Below are positions 11,587 to 25,760 of a stretch of DNA of 64,000 nt, in pieces. The notes beneath the pieces were generated by a model, which was not told the DNA's origin, searched no databases, and was given only the letters and a program-made list of their open reading frames with translations. The translations under genes and the position numbers were made by a program. The stretch's first letter is position 1, and each line of letters starts with the position of its first letter. This stretch comes from Himantopus leucocephalus (Eukaryota > Chordata > Aves > Charadriiformes > Recurvirostridae), in contig RSEF01000002.1 of NCBI GenBank assembly GCA_003993805.1, forward strand, positions 8,075,829-8,139,828. The letters run 5' to 3'.

Positions 11587-14521
11587 GTAATAAACCTCAT
11601 TTGCTACATGGTATAGTACTGTTGTGTCACTAAATTTTCCTCCCTGATCCTTTTAAATATTTAAGAATACCGAACTGTCAGTGTAGACAATTCTGTAGGA
11701 ATATAATAACTAGCAAAATGATGTATTAGAATTAGCCAGAGAAAGAAGGTTGTAGCGCAAGTAAGAGAAGTCAATGTTTTGCATGCCCATGAAGGGACAA
11801 CATGTCATCTGCCAAAACAAATCATGCCCAGCTATAGCTCTGAATAAATATGGCCGCTGCATTAATCAGTTGGGATAGTTAAAGGCAAACAGCACCATTA
11901 GATGGGAACGGTTAAAGGCAGCTCATCTGGAAATGTTCCAGCAGCTTTATCAGGAGTCTAGGAATTGGACAGGTATCCATGGAGGGAGAGAAATGACTCG
12001 GGGAATTCAATATTTGCAGGAATTGTCTTTTTTAACTCCTCTGTGCTTTCTGGCTGTGACAGAAGTGTTGTCATTTGTATTGTTGGCAAGCTAGTATGTT
12101 TACTGCATTTTCATGCACAGGGGTTAAAAAAATTTCAAGTCTTGCTGTTAAAAGACAGACCACTATATGATATTCCCCATTCTCTGCCTCCATTGTTTCA
12201 GCAAAAGTGCTGCAAATATTGCTGAATATCTTCTGAATTTAATTTACGACAGTTTAAGCTTGTGAGAAAAAAAATGGAAGGAAAATATTTTTGTATTGAT
12301 GAAGCCATTTTATCCCAAAGCATAAAGTTCTTAGCAGTGACTACCAAGCTGTGTGTATGAATTTGCAATCTGGGATATTTCCAATGAAGACAAATAGGCT
12401 CTGAGTTACTAGACCCAAAGTAGGCAAAGTAGTTAGCAGGCAGACTGCCAGGGATAATCAAAAGTTCTTAGATCCTTGAAAGATTAATCAATGGACTCTC
12501 AAAATGCTAGTTGATTTCTGCAGTTCCTTTTATTCTCCAGTTATTCTTGGCTGCATAACCTCATACTTTTCTATTTGAATATGTCCAATTTTGTGGGCTG
12601 TTGAGTAATTTCTGTTGCACTATATGTGGGATGATCTGACGCCAGCTTGGCAAGGCTGTTTCGTCTTGCATTGCCTGGATGCTGCCTTTCTTACGTAACA
12701 GCATGCGGGGTTTGCCCCTTTTGTCACACGTGTGCGATGTTCCACAGTTCTGCTGCACGCACAGATCTCTAAAAGCACACGATTCAAAATGCAATGTAAC
12801 TAGGTCCTGGATCTGAATGACACAGAGCCATAATTTTGGCTAACTCTTTACTGACAGATACCTTCGCTGTACAGCATCTGGAAATAAACCTGATACAGGA
12901 TTAGCTGCAGGAGGAAGGGAAAATATTTTGATGCAGGGTTCTGGTATGTAAATTGATAATGTAATACAGGGGAGTGTTGGAATTTAAAAGACATTACGAA
13001 AATTTTAGACTTTGCTATTCTGGTTGTAAGTCATTATAAGCATAAAAGCAAATTTCAGCTTGCACTTTGAAATGTTTAATTTTCTCCATGTTAAATTTTC
13101 TGGCCCATTACTGGTCTGCAGTGGATATCCCTTCAGTGCATACAAAGTCCAGAGGTAAGATTAGTCCTACCAAATGAGATGACTGAACTAAGCCATTTCT
13201 CTGGGCTTTTGTCTTTCTCACTGGACAGTTTATCTAAGTTTATCTAATCTGCTTTGAGACTTTCTCTGGACATGCCTGTCTCTCTTCATGAGCTGTATAA
13301 GGAGCTAGTTGGCTAGTAGATGGCTAGCTTTCACCAGAAACCTTGCTTGTAGGCAGCTAAAATTAGGTGAAATGGATTCAACTCTTTGAGCTCTTACTTA
13401 GTTGTCTTTATGGGCACGTACACAGACATAAATATAGGCTTCTTTGTTACTTGGGATGCACTGAGATATCTGAGACACCGCAATGGGCTGATGAATACAA
13501 GAAGTATCTCTAGGAGGTCTGTGCCCTTCTGGTTTAGCAGCTGGTGACCAAGGCCCCTGACGGCATCTCACTTCATAATAGACGCCTGTGTTTAGATAAA
13601 GGGATCAATCACTAAATAAGGAAGTTACCTACTTAGGTATTTGGTGTACTTGGAATTTAAGAGAAGCACTGGAGGTATGGAGGGTATTTAAAATGGGGAA
13701 GGGAGTAAAGCAGGCAGAAACCAGAAGTTTATTCCATTTTGTTTAGTCTGTTACATTCACCGTATCATCACATCTCTCAGCTCAGTCTCAGCAGAAACAT
13801 TTTTATGTTCAATTCTCACAACCCAGATTCCTGCTGGGAAGTACCAAAGTAGCAGCAGCCAGCACTGTGGAACATCAGCAGCACAGACATCTGAAAATTA
13901 ATTCTGAAGAGCAGCATACAGCCTATAAATATGTTGGGACTTCATTTTATGATATCTGCTTATGTGTTTTGTTAATTAAGAAAAACTAAAGCATTTTCTA
14001 AAGGGAAAACATAATTTTTTAACAGTCCAGTCAACTTTTTCTTCTATTTAGAGTATTCATCATGTACCGTTACATTTTTCACTGAGTTTCCCATTTAGCC
14101 TTGAAAAATTCATAAAGTAGTTTCGTTGTTAATTTTTACTACATTAGGAAGCCAGCTGGGATTTTAATATATTTACTAGCCACCTAGTAGATGATTATTT
14201 AGTCTAATAGCCATTCATTAACTATTGCAAATGTGTGCATTTATTGATAATCACTACCTTTTACAATATTTATGCTATGAAGTTTTCAAAATTTCTGAAT
14301 GAATTTGCTGAGCCATCTAAATATTTTTTTATAATTCATTTGCTTTTTATATATACAATAACATTTACAATGTCTCAATTTGCTTGAATGAAGAAAAACA
14401 AATTCTGCTGGACCTGGGTTACTAGTATTACATGGAGAGTTAAGACCTATAGGATATTTTAACAGCAGAATAATACAGCATCTTTCCTGCAACAACTTTG
14501 ATCCCTATTCTCATATTTCAG
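11587..14521 (+). other. VIPR2: VIPR2 intron 6
   Basis: This intron of about 2.9 kb has donor gtaata and acceptor ctcatatttcag. It is unique AT-rich DNA with no identifiable transposon, RNA gene or additional exon. Only short repeats such as the doubled tttatctaa near 13230 are seen. Confidence 0.85.
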
Positions 14522-14672
14522 GTGGGCTGCAAGGCTATTTTGGTGTTTTTTCAGTATGGTGTTATGGCAAACTTTTACTGGCTCTTAGTTGAAGGACTTT
14601 ACCTCCACATCCTCCTTGTGCTAATATTCTCCCCCAACAGACACTTCACAATCTACCTGCTGATTGGATGGG
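14522..14672 (+). CDS. VIPR2: VIPR2 exon 7: TM3 and start of TM4
   Basis: This 151-nt exon holds 50 codons plus one base, beginning [20 protein letters not shown], continuing [18 protein letters not shown], then [12 protein letters not shown] and G. The cysteine at its third codon is the conserved TM3 cysteine that forms the disulfide to extracellular loop 2. EGLYLH is the class B TM3 motif whose Glu takes part in the polar network that gates activation. GWG in TM4 is split across the donor gtaagaac. The reading is uninterrupted and matches VPAC2 along its full length. Confidence 0.97.
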
Positions 14673-15579
14673 GTAAGAACTTAAACATCTTCCAATAATA
14701 TTCTTTTATCTGTCTGTATGTATTAGGTTCAATATTTCATACCAAGGTAGTCATGCCGTTGCCGTTAGATGACTCCTCAGACTTACTAGTTCCTCAGTTC
14801 AGCTCCAGCGTGGGCTACAACCGCTGTACCATGGGAGAGAGCAGACACAAAACTGCTGAAGCATAACTAGCTTGCTCCTTGGCATGGCTCTGACCTGTGC
14901 CAGTCTGGACAATGCCCAGGGGTCGTTCAGGATATAGAACTGCCACCGCAAAAGTTACGATTCAGGCTGTCCTAATTTGGGAGGAAAAAGAAAGTTTAGC
15001 TGCACAGCTACAGGCTATGCTATGCTATGCGCCTTTTTGAAAAGCCCAATAATAATTGTCCCTCTGGTTTTAAATATATGTATTCCTTTCATTTCCAGAA
15101 AGTGCAATGATATTTATACAGAGCACTTTAAAGCTTCCAGTAATAGGTGGTCATAAAACACTTAGGTATTTCTGGGAAATGGGAATAAACCAGTGTGTGG
15201 GAATGGTTCCTTATGAAATGATTTACACTTCAGTTTTATATTGAAGTCCTTGGAAGTGAATTGGGAATGCATAACTTGTATCTATCTCCCTGTAGGTCAC
15301 TCTGACAGTTTCAAAGAAACCTAAGAAAGGCATGTTCTTTGTGTATTAGTCATTATGGCTGCATTTTTATAAGAAATAAACCCACTTCCCTGCAGTCTTT
15401 GTAACACATTGTTTAACATCACTTAGCTCAGCAGATGGGCCTCTCCCTCCATTGACTAAACTGTTTGCTATATGCTGTATATTTGGGGAATAATTGGTTA
15501 CTTGCAGGCTGAACTTGGGGGTTTTTTGGTGGACTTATATTTTTGTGATCATCCTCTAAACCTCTTTGGAATTTTTCAG
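14673..15579 (+). other. VIPR2: VIPR2 intron 7
   Basis: This intron of about 0.9 kb has donor gtaagaac and acceptor ggaatttttcag. It contains a trivial pentamer run (ctatgctatgctatgcg near 15015). I see no transposon or gene. Confidence 0.88.
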
Positions 15580-15640
15580 GAATTCCTACCATATTCATTA
15601 TTACATGGACAGTGACACGGATCATTTTAGAGGACACTGG
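15580..15640 (+). CDS. VIPR2: VIPR2 exon 8: TM4
   Basis: This 61-nt exon starts with two bases finishing the Gly of the GWG motif, encodes IPTIFIITWTVTRIILEDT, and ends with two bases of a Gly codon before gtaagtg. It supplies most of TM4 and the start of extracellular loop 2. The phases agree with both neighbours. The RIILEDTG ending corresponds to the mammalian RLYLEDTG. Confidence 0.97.
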
Positions 15641-16967
15641 GTAAGTGTGAGGGGGAGAGAAAGTTTAAAGTCTCCAGCTATGCCAATGCAATCCTTGCCT
15701 TGGATATGGTGGTGTTCACATAAAGGTAGTTTGCTGTTCAGAAGGGGACGAGCACAGAACTGAAATTTCAGATACAGAAATAAAGGGGCAGGTGTTTAGG
15801 AGCCCTTTAGCATGCTGTTTATGCTTGCTGTTTGTTTGCTGTCTCCTCCTCTAAGGGCATGAGAGAGCAGAGATGGGTTAGGACTAATGTTACCCCTTGA
15901 GACTCACATACACAGCTATCTGCTTTGGAAGTCAAAATAATAGTTAAAATAGCAGTGGGGGTCCTTGGGCTCAGGGCTGCAATACAGTGCAGTAAGTAAG
16001 AATGCACTGGGCACAAGATTGAAATCTCGATAACTTTGGGTATATCTAAATTACATTCCCAGAAGTGAAGCAATATGATGTAAATGTATGTAAGTCAGGT
16101 AAAACTATGACTATCAAGAGCTAGGCCTAGCTCCTGGCGTGGGAAGGGGAACCAAGGTCAGAATTTTGTAGGAAGATCAGACTTGCTGCTCCTGCTGGTC
16201 CCAAGGAATGGGAATGCATTCCTAGCTAGTGGGACAAACAGTTTTCACACTCCCTTTTTTCAACCTGACTAATATTTTTCAATTGATTCTGTAATTATAT
16301 TGAAAAGTCATGTCCTACATAATTTCTAAGTTTTCTTTGCAAGACCTCTAACATGTAAATTGAAGACTAACTCCTTTTTCCTTTGTCTTTATGATCGCAG
16401 TTAGAGGAACTCTAAAGGGTATTGCCCTTGCTTAAAATTTATTTTTCAGAGCACTTATTCTCGGAGTATTTGGACTAAAAGTGCTAAGCCTAAAGTGAAA
16501 ATTAAATTTTCATTTTTTCAGACAGAGTTTCAGGTTCAGTCTCACATTTTCCTAAACCAGTTCCAGCCATTTGTAACCTAAATATCCCACAAGGAAATTA
16601 TGTCATTTCAATTGTATCTGTCAGTTGCATTAGATCTTCCTGCTACCCAGAGGCTGGTGTTAAGTGCTTATTGGAAAAGTGTCCTTACACAAAGTGAAAC
16701 TAAGCTTGGTTGCCCTGAAGGTCAGTGTCCTCCATGACTTCTAATGGTACAGTCTAGTGTGCCTGATGTTTTAGCTGATTTGAATATGCATATTAAAACC
16801 AGAGAAATAAAATTAAAAGCAGAAAAAGATTGAATGCCAAATTCTAGGCTAGAACAGGCATTATTTTAGTGTGCTTTGACTTGTATATAAGAAATACTTG
16901 TCCTCATAGGTCTTGCTTGCCAGATGATATTAATGTCAACATCATTTTCCCTCTTTTTTTTTTATAG
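15641..16967 (+). other. VIPR2: VIPR2 intron 8
   Basis: This intron of about 1.3 kb has donor gtaagtg and a strong pyrimidine tract before the acceptor (cctctttttttttttatag). No repeat or RNA gene was recognised. Confidence 0.88.
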
Positions 16968-17037
16968 TTGCTGGGATACAAATGAGCATGGTGGTCCCTG
17001 GTGGGTTATACGAATACCAATTTTAATTTCTATTATA
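16968..17037 (+). CDS. VIPR2: VIPR2 exon 9: extracellular loop 2 and start of TM5
   Basis: This 70-nt exon has one base completing Gly, then CWDTNEHGGPWWVIRIPI and LISII, ending in phase 0 before gtaagt. The Cys of CW pairs with the TM3 cysteine; the Trp and the WWVIR segment are conserved class B ligand-pocket residues. The bird loop reads NEHGGPWW where the mammalian protein has NDHSVPWW, so it differs at exposed positions only. Confidence 0.97.
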
Positions 17038-20000
17038 GTAAGTAAACTTTGAAGCATGAATTATAGATCAGTTCAGCATTGTGAAGTGCATATAGCCATT
17101 ATTCTTTACTGGTAGTTACAGATAGGCAAAAATTCTGTTTTAATGAAAAGAAATTGCACTGTGGGAGAAACGTTAAACAGATGCCAAGGCCATTAAAATT
17201 TGTTGCCTTCAAAATTTATCTGCCTCCTATTAAATGAGCAGTTGCTTTTATTTGTATGTTGTTCTTTCCTTAACATCTCTCCTGTTTACGAGCCTGGGGG
17301 AAGCAAAAATCTAATTATACTTTTCAATGAATTGCAGATTTGACGTTGCTTGTAAATAGCTAGCCCTGCAATTGAGAATCTGATATTATTGCAGCCATAA
17401 AAAAATATGGCTGTGTATATCTTTATTTAATTGGTAGCCTACTGAAATAGATACTGAACGTGAAGTATTTGCAAAAGAATACCATTTGAGAATTTTTCAT
17501 GGGGCTTTTCCTGTATGGGGCTCATTAGAATTACTGGAGTAGCATAATAAAATTCGTGTTCATTGTGATGGTTGTGTAATTCATTTGGGCATAGTATACT
17601 ATGGTTATATGTCCATTTCCAAAAACAGTCACAGTGCAAATTTATACATTTCAGATACACCTGCTTTAACATTTTATTCAGAAAAATTAGGGCATTATTA
17701 GATTACATAATATTTCAAGAGAGTCCGGATTAGCCCAGCACTTACACTTGGGCTTGCCTTTCAATCCACACCTGCTGAAAATAATTTTGAGAGAACTTCT
17801 TATCATCTTCATCAGAATGAATTCTACCGTGTTTAAAGAGAAAGCAGAGTAGGCGTATGTGTGAAATGACATAGGGTAAGGACTCACAGAAAAGATGTTT
17901 TATGATATGAAGAAATGGGCATGCAACAGAACAGCAGCATGAAGTGAATATCTGTACCTCAAAGGAGCTGGAGAATGAGGGCTGGTCTAGAGTGAAGAAA
18001 ATATGCTGAAAGATTAAAGCAAAAAAACCCACCTGGTGTTTACAGAAAGATGAAAATCTATTCTCTGGATGTTCAATTTAAACAGCTATCTGGTAGACAG
18101 CTGAGACGTCATGTGCCAGAAAGCAGTGCTTCTCCAAAGAAGTCCTAGACCTGGAAACGGAAGTTATCCAAGTGCTCATTGGCAGGCTTGAATTGCAGCT
18201 GGATCTTAGCAAAGACCGGGAAATAAGTTGTAGGTTAAGAAAATGGAGTACTAGTCAGTCAGCAGAAGTCCAGTATATCATAAAATGTGGACCAGAATCA
18301 CAGTTTGAAGCAAAGGAACAGTCATTCTCCTTCTTTTTTTACTGATTCTATTACTGATTTGATACAAATGGATTATAAGACATAGGGAAATATTTTGCAA
18401 ATGACCTTTCTTGGCTTGTCGAGTGCACATGTTTAGGATCTGCTGTCTCCTTCCAGATATGTTTCTTCTCTTAATCAGCATGTTTTAGGGATGAGAGCAA
18501 CTGCAAATGGCCACATGATTCTGCAGCATGCGCTGTGTGAAGCCACTTACTTCTCCAGTTAGATGATTCTTCAGCTGTTTGATCAACTACATTTTGCATT
18601 TGGGAAGTTAAGCTGTGAAAGAATTCAGAGTACAGGTAGTTATAAAAGCAGTGATACTCACCCTTTCCAGCCTGATCAGTAACGTATCTTGTTGCAGCAT
18701 CAAACTACAACCGGCACATTCATTGTGGCAGCTAGGATGCTACACAAACTTACTGCTGTGCAAAGTAGGGTGTGCATTCATAGAACAAGAGTAGTTAATG
18801 AAGTGTTGACCGTTGGTGAATGTTAATTGGCCATTGGTGACTGAACAATATTACATTCATGAGAAAATAATTTTCAATATTCATACACTGTGATAAGCTC
18901 GTTTCCTGTTACCATCTAGAAACTAAAATTTGAAGATTCAAGTCCTTGAATACTGAGGTCAGTGCTGCCTGCCATTCAAGAACAAAAATAGATCATGGCA
19001 AGTTCTTTGGATAGGTGTTGTGAGAGCCACGATGTTTCTCAAGTACGGTGTACTGACATCATACTGACACAGTGCCTTCAGTCTGTTCTCCAGAATGTAG
19101 GAAGACTGGCAAACTTACAGAGAATGGTGACAAGGATGATCAGCAGTAACAAATGGCTTCAGTAGTAGGAAGGAAATCTAAGTAGTAAACGAGGTGAACA
19201 CAGGAAATCTCTGAAAGAAGCTGAATTTCAGGAAAATAAAGGAGAGCAGAACACCTGAGCTGAGAACTCTCATTGACTGTCTTATGTAACGGCACGAAAG
19301 AAAGCCCAGAGTGTGGCTGATATTGAAAATCTTTAAGAGGAGGAAGAAGAGTGAAGAAAAGACTAGTAGACTAGAGCCTGATTGTGAGGATGATGCTGTG
19401 AATATACTTTTGAAAGAAGGAGGAAATCAAGCAATGGTTTTAAGGAACAATGGCTTAACTGCATTAGATTTAACAGGAAGTCAGCTCAGTCTTCATGCCA
19501 TATTCATCCACTTCCATTGATTTCTGTGTTAGCTCCAAACATTTTCACTGCTTAGAAGATTATATTTTCTATAAGTTTATTATCCAACAGTAAATAGTAT
19601 TGTGAGAGAGCACGTTCTGAAGTGACTTCTCAAAGTGGGAATGGCTTCAGTTAATTCAGTGTGTCAGAAGCCTTCCCTGGCATCTACTCCTGACAACTTT
19701 GGCTTGAGAAAAGTTATTTGGCAGGCTTCCACACTTGATGCTGTACACATTTCAGAGTTGTTTAATTGGGGGTGACTATTCCAAACCGTTAATTTGGTGT
19801 ACCACCCATATTCTCCATTTGGCAAATGCCTCCACAGCTGCCTTCTCCATGCTTCCGCTTGCATAAATTGCTCTTATTTGGGAAGGAGTGGTGGTCAGGT
19901 GGAGACAGTACTTCTGTCACATCAAAGTAACTGAGAAATGTTTATCTAGTTATCTCACATTGCAGGTAGTGTAAGGGACTAAATAGCAAGAAAGAAGCAA

Positions 20001-22404
20001 CATGAAGACAGTTTAAATGATAGAAACTCAGGCAATGTGTTTAGACTCAAAAACTTACTTTCAGAAGTCATCAACCAGCAGAAAAGGGTATCAGCAGCAT
20101 CTTGCTGCTACTCCGCTGAAGAGGCATCATTTGTCATCATCTCTTGCCATTTCTCTGCATTCACATTATTTTCTCATTTTACTGTTCTTAAATATTCATT
20201 CAACAATATACATATTCTATGCTACTTAAAGACATTATGCTCAAGTGATTTTATGGGAATGAAAAGCTACAATACTAAAAGTAAAATTCCAGGGCACCAC
20301 TTGTTTCATATTTTGTTGAAACACACTATTCTGAATCAGATATATACTTTAAAGGATTTTTTCAAATGATCAATTCAATAATAATCTTGCAGAAATTAAT
20401 TTGCTCCACTGTAGTAAGTCAATGGCATTTGCCACCTTCAGATTTTAAAACCCAGTTTCCGCAGGCTGAATTTGCAAGCTCAGTAGTGCCAAGTACTGTT
20501 ACAAACTCCAAAGAATGTATGTTTTTCATTAGTCCAAGATTGTGTTTACAGACAGAAGGAGTTGTGTTTGAAAACAGACTTAAAAGTAATACATGAATAT
20601 CAGTCACCTGAGTGTAGTTTTGCAGATGATTTGGTGCCTCAGAAACCAAATGGACAACAGTTTATTCTGTTACAGTAGAAACTAGGGATGCCTGTGAAGA
20701 ACAAAAAATTATTCTGCCAATCCCTTTGCAAATACAGAATTGAGATTTTTTCCTTCTCCTATTTTGTGACTAACAAATATGCAATAAAATGGAAGCTCTC
20801 TCCTTGTCCATTAATACTAGCTCCAGTGCATATGGCAAAATAAACATATATCCCTTGGTCTGTACACTCTGATGTGGTAAGTCTGTAGATACAATCAGCA
20901 AGAATATTGACTTCTGCCTGTCACTTTTGTAGGAGATTTGCATCAAAAAAACCTTCAAATTCATCATCTTCTGAAAAAATTATATTTACTTCAGTAAAGG
21001 CCTATATTTTCTAACATTTCTTTTTTTTTCTTCTTTATTCAAAAAGATTAGATTTCATTTTCCTGATTTTTTATTTAATTACTGTCAATTCCTGTCACTT
21101 CCCTTCACCTGTCATTTCAAACAAAATATTAAATACAGAGGGATAGGTAGTCGTTATGATCATAGTTTATTATTAATGTCACTGATTGAACGAGGTATTT
21201 CAGAGAAGACACAGAAAGTCATTGAGCTTGAAAAGCTTACAGCCAAATTGGTAAGACTGGAAAAAGAAGAGTTCCAGCTATACATAAAGGCAGAGAGAGA
21301 CTGAAGGTTTATAGCAGTGAGGCAGCACTGTCTGATTGGATACCCAACCTCCTGATTTTGGGCTTTGGGATGGGGTTAGTTAAAAACGATAAAATGCTCA
21401 TTTTCACAGTGATAGCCATTTTTCTCCAGGTTGAGTTCTTCAGAAATGTGTGCATTTGATGCAGCTGTTTATGTAGCTGTAGATGTAGCTTTTAGCTCAC
21501 ATTGTCACTGTGAAGGTGTGGATTCAAAGTGTTCCCTCACTTTAATACAGGCATGCCATATTTAAAGTGCAGTTTCCTTGACCACACCAAACAATCCAGC
21601 ACCATAACAGCTGGTGAACACAAGATGCCAAAAGCCAAGGATGAAGAAATAATGGGTGGGAGATTTAGGATCTACTGAGGCTTATACTTCAATTTTCTAG
21701 ATTGATCAGGGTCTGAACATAACTTTTTTTATGCAAGTGCTTCCATTCCCTTTCTATGAAATAAGATAATACTACTGTTCTGTCTCAGAGGGCTTTTTCA
21801 AGAATAAACTGTTAGACCGCAAGGATACAGTTGCTTCAGTGATTATGTCTGCATCAGTAACTGAGACTGTCAGAGATATATGTGAGAGGCCCTTCCTGTG
21901 CTTGATGGGAGTGGACGGATCACCTGTGCAACAATTTTCTCTTCCCCCAGTTCAGACAGAAAATATTAAAAGTCAAGGTGAGAGGTAAGAGAGGGTCAAG
22001 CCTGTGTATGGGACTCACATTTTCCTTTGGGCTTCCAGTCCTGAATCCACACAACAATTTAGGACAATGCTTGATTGCACCAAATCACATCCGATGTCCC
22101 ATACTGCTAGGAAACCTGCCTTCAGCTGAGATTTTGGAAGGAGGGCATTGTTGACAACTGCAGCTTTCAAAGATTTTTGCCAAGCAGACTAGAACTGGTG
22201 GCCATGCAGAGGTGCACTGGACGTAACAAACCTAGAGAGGCAGAAAACAGACAATAGGTTTGACGGTGTAGAGCTTGATGTGTTCTGGCAGGAGATACGC
22301 AACACCCACTGCTGAGTTGATTTGTCTGGCATGATAAGCGTTTCTTTATGCTGCGTATTGAGTGGAGAAGTCAGAAATCACCATTATATTTGTTTTCTTT
22401 GCAG
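17038..22404 (+). other. VIPR2: VIPR2 intron 9
   Basis: At about 5.4 kb this is the longest fully visible intron, with donor gtaagtaa and acceptor tgttttctttgcag. The section around 19100-19500 is purine-rich and has one open stretch (19311-19520, 69 codons). Its segment ggtgacaaggatgatcag vaguely resembles an old LINE 3' region, but I cannot classify it. I see nothing else in the remainder. Confidence 0.8.
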
Positions 22405-22496
22405 GTGAATTTTATACTTTTCATTAGTATTATAAGAATCTTACTGCAGAAGTTAAGATCTCCAGATGTTGGAGGAAATGACCAGTCACAGTACAA
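22405..22496 (+). CDS. VIPR2: VIPR2 exon 10: TM5 and intracellular loop 3
   Basis: This 92-nt exon encodes VNFILFISIIRILLQKLRSP and DVGGNDQSQY, plus two bases of Lys before gtgagt. It completes TM5 and gives most of intracellular loop 3, which couples to G protein. SPDVGGNDQSQY is identical in pattern to mammalian VPAC2 and is diagnostic against VPAC1 and PAC1. Confidence 0.98.
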
Positions 22497-25400
22497 GTGA
22501 GTCATGGTTTTAGATATTATATACAGAACCAAAATAATCTCTGTAAGATTTCCTCTGCTGAAACCTGCTACCAACAAGTGCTGTGATACTATAATTACGT
22601 TTAATTCAGAAGTACTTTTAGATGTGGTTCAATAAAGATCTTATCACTATGCTGAAATAGAGATGAACGTAATTTTTTTTGTCAAACACTAAATTCAATA
22701 AAAAATATGCAATTTCACAAAGACCAACAAGCTATTCTTGAATTTGATTTTAATCCATGAATGTATGTGCTGATACAAAAAATATGGAGAGTAGTATTTT
22801 TCTTTTAATGTATAAATATTTCATTTCAACATAACAAAAGTTTCAAGATCAAAACACTTTGCTTCAACCTCCTTAAAAACATTTTTTAAAATTTTTTCAT
22901 TTCTAAAACACTTTTTGTTGTAAAATTTACATATATTTTAAGACCTGGAAAGAAATTATGTTGTTTCTAAAAAGCAAAAAATGAAATACAATATTTTATC
23001 TTGATTTAAAATAGCATCTTTATTTTTCTAGAGGAAAACAAGTATTTCTGATTTAGATCAACTTCATTTCTGTTTAGACTTTCTTCTTTTGGGTTTTGAT
23101 TAGAAAATCAAATCCTAACATCCGTTGTTTCCACAGCTTTAGAATCAAGGATCGTTGGGGGGGCAATTTAAACGCATTGCTAAAATTGGATTTGTTCTTT
23201 ATTATATTGCCATATCAGTTATTGTTCTTTATTCTAATAGCTGCTGGATACTGTAATCCAGAATCAAGAGTCTGTTGTAGTAGGTCTTTCTTTAAAGCCC
23301 AGATACAGACACTGAGTTTGATGCTTCAGGATGTTAGTATGATATTTCAATGACAAAACCTAACATGAACACTGCAAATTCAAAACTATCCAAGTGGCCT
23401 TTGAAAATGTGCTCCTGGATAACACCTTTTCTTCATTTAAAAAATACTGAATTTCTGTCCTATAAGCAGATAAAACATGGTGTGCTAAAGTAAAGCATAT
23501 CTTTAAAGCCAAGAGAACTAGGACCTTATGTGCTTTGTAAACAACACGGCACATTTGATGCAAAAAGTGAAGCATTCTGATGCGCCACAGAAAAGGCAAC
23601 ACAACTAGATTGGCATAAGGCTTTGCTTCATAGAGGAAAGGGTCATAGTTTGTGTTTGCTGCTTGAATTAACTAAACATGTGGGAGAACCAAATCAACCT
23701 AGATGAAATTATGCAGTTGCCACATTATTATTTAGCACAATGACTGACCTATGGGCAGGAAACCCCCTCAAGTTTACTTCTTGTGACAGGAACTTTTCTT
23801 TGTTTCCATGTGGTATTTATGTATTTTATGAAAATGAGACATTCCCTTCCTATCAGTCCCATAATCTTCCACAGTTTACTGTAGCACTTCATAGTATAAA
23901 ATGTTCATTAATAGCAACCTTATCCTTTATTAGTCAGCCCTGTGAATTCTTTGCTTTCAGCATTTGATTGCCTGATTAAGTTTGGATTGGATGGTCTTTA
24001 GCTGATACTCATGGGAACAGGAGATTAACCTCCTCAAGAAGTACTGCATCTACAGAGCAAATTAAAGGTCTGGAAGGCTCGTTTTTCAAAATGCAAATGC
24101 ATTTTCTAAAATACAGAGAAGAATAAGGCTATTTTGTCTGTCCCTTTCCTTCACTAAAATGTAAGCGCAGTATAGAGAAAGTAACATCACTAGACAAAAA
24201 TTATTAAAACATGACTGGAGTGAAAGAGAAGTGTGAATCTAAAATGAATACTACTCATGCAAGTCATCATTTTTCTTCCCTTCCTCTGTCCCACTTGCTT
24301 GTACCTGGTTCCATCCTTTTTGTTGCTCATTTTACTTTTACAGTGGGTAAGGTTAAGTTGAAATAAAATCAGTTTTCCATTTCACTTGGGAAACCAGGAA
24401 ATTTGCTGCCATCATCATCTCCTCCAGTTGTAAATGAATTTCTTCTGCCAAGGAAATCCTATTTGTCCCACTTACTGGTATCACCTTTAGATGTGAATGT
24501 TTTACTATTCTTGAGAAACTTTGCTGTCAGAGCTGATTTTTTCCACATAAACAGATGCAGCCTCTGGGACATTATGAACAAAGGAAGGCCATGAAGACTG
24601 ACACAGAAAAAATAAAACAGCTTGAAATACCTTGACTTTTCTGTTAAAATAGGTGAACTCACAACAGCATCCTTTCATTATTGAATCAAGTTGTATTCAT
24701 CAAGACAGTGATGAGTTATGGGAATCAACATTATAACATCTTGAATTTTATCTGATACCAGACCTCCATAATCATGCATGACTAGTCCTGTATAATATAT
24801 AAAACTGATGTTATTAGAGTGAAATAAGTGAAAGATAAGGGATAATTAGCAATCCATCATTTCAGTGGATTCACAGGACGATTTTCAGAGCTGCTCTGCT
24901 TAATAATTTAAGGTTCTCCTTCCTTAACTTTGGTATTGTCTCGTGCTAAAATGTATTATGTAATTGACGACATTAAAAATTACTTAATGGTATATGCCTA
25001 ATACCAGCAGTACAGTTAGGAGATTTTAGTATTTGGGGGTAAATCTGAAATCGCTCATGAAAATCTCACAGTTGAGATTATTCTGGATTACATTTCCTAG
25101 GTACTGTTTGCATACTGCGTATGTGCAATGTACAGCCTAACCATACCGTTGTACATGTAAAGGAAATTAACATGAATTAATTTCAAGAGAGAGTTTTTAC
25201 CTTCCGTACAAGACAATCTGTCAGTATGACTTTGCAGAAAGGCATTGTTCTTTTCCACTCTGGACCCTTTCTGCCAGGTAAAAAATATCTTGAGAGATCT
25301 GATGGCAGCTCATGATGCTTTGTCGAATGTGGTCCTGGGGAATAATGCAGTAAACCCCCACCCCCAAAAACCGTGCCGTGAAACCAGGCTGGGAACTGGA

Positions 25401-25760
25401 TTTGTGTCAGACACACAGCAGAGGGTAGGTCCTACACCCTGCTGCTGTCCAGAGGGCAACAGAAAAAGGGTCTTCTGGTTTAGAGAGGCCCTGAAGTCTT
25501 TTGCCGGCTTTTGGAAGAGTGCAAGATCACTAAGATCAAGTATAACATGGAATTGCACACGTTGGTTTATGAGGTTACTGTGTGACTAATCTCATAGCAA
25601 GCCTGAAAGGAAAACAATTTTCAATAAATGACTCTTATTAAGACTGTTTATAAATCTGAAGTCACACAAGGTTTTTGTAAACGACATTACATCAGGTTCT
25701 TACCGTAGTAAAAGAAGAGCTTATCATTAAACTCCACCTTTTTCTCTTTTATTTACCCAG
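22497..25760 (+). other. VIPR2: VIPR2 intron 10
   Basis: This intron of about 3.3 kb has donor gtgagt and acceptor ttttatttacccag. It is very AT-rich around 22660-23050. No transposon, RNA gene or extra exon was recognised. Confidence 0.87.

Noticed and set aside
15010..15035. Pentamer run ctatgctatgctatgcg considered as a microsatellite of note
   Set aside because: Only about three units; too short to be meaningful.
19311..19520. Basic-acidic 69-codon open frame in intron 9
   Set aside because: Purine-rich intronic DNA; no acceptor/donor pair in phase with VIPR2 and no recognised domain.
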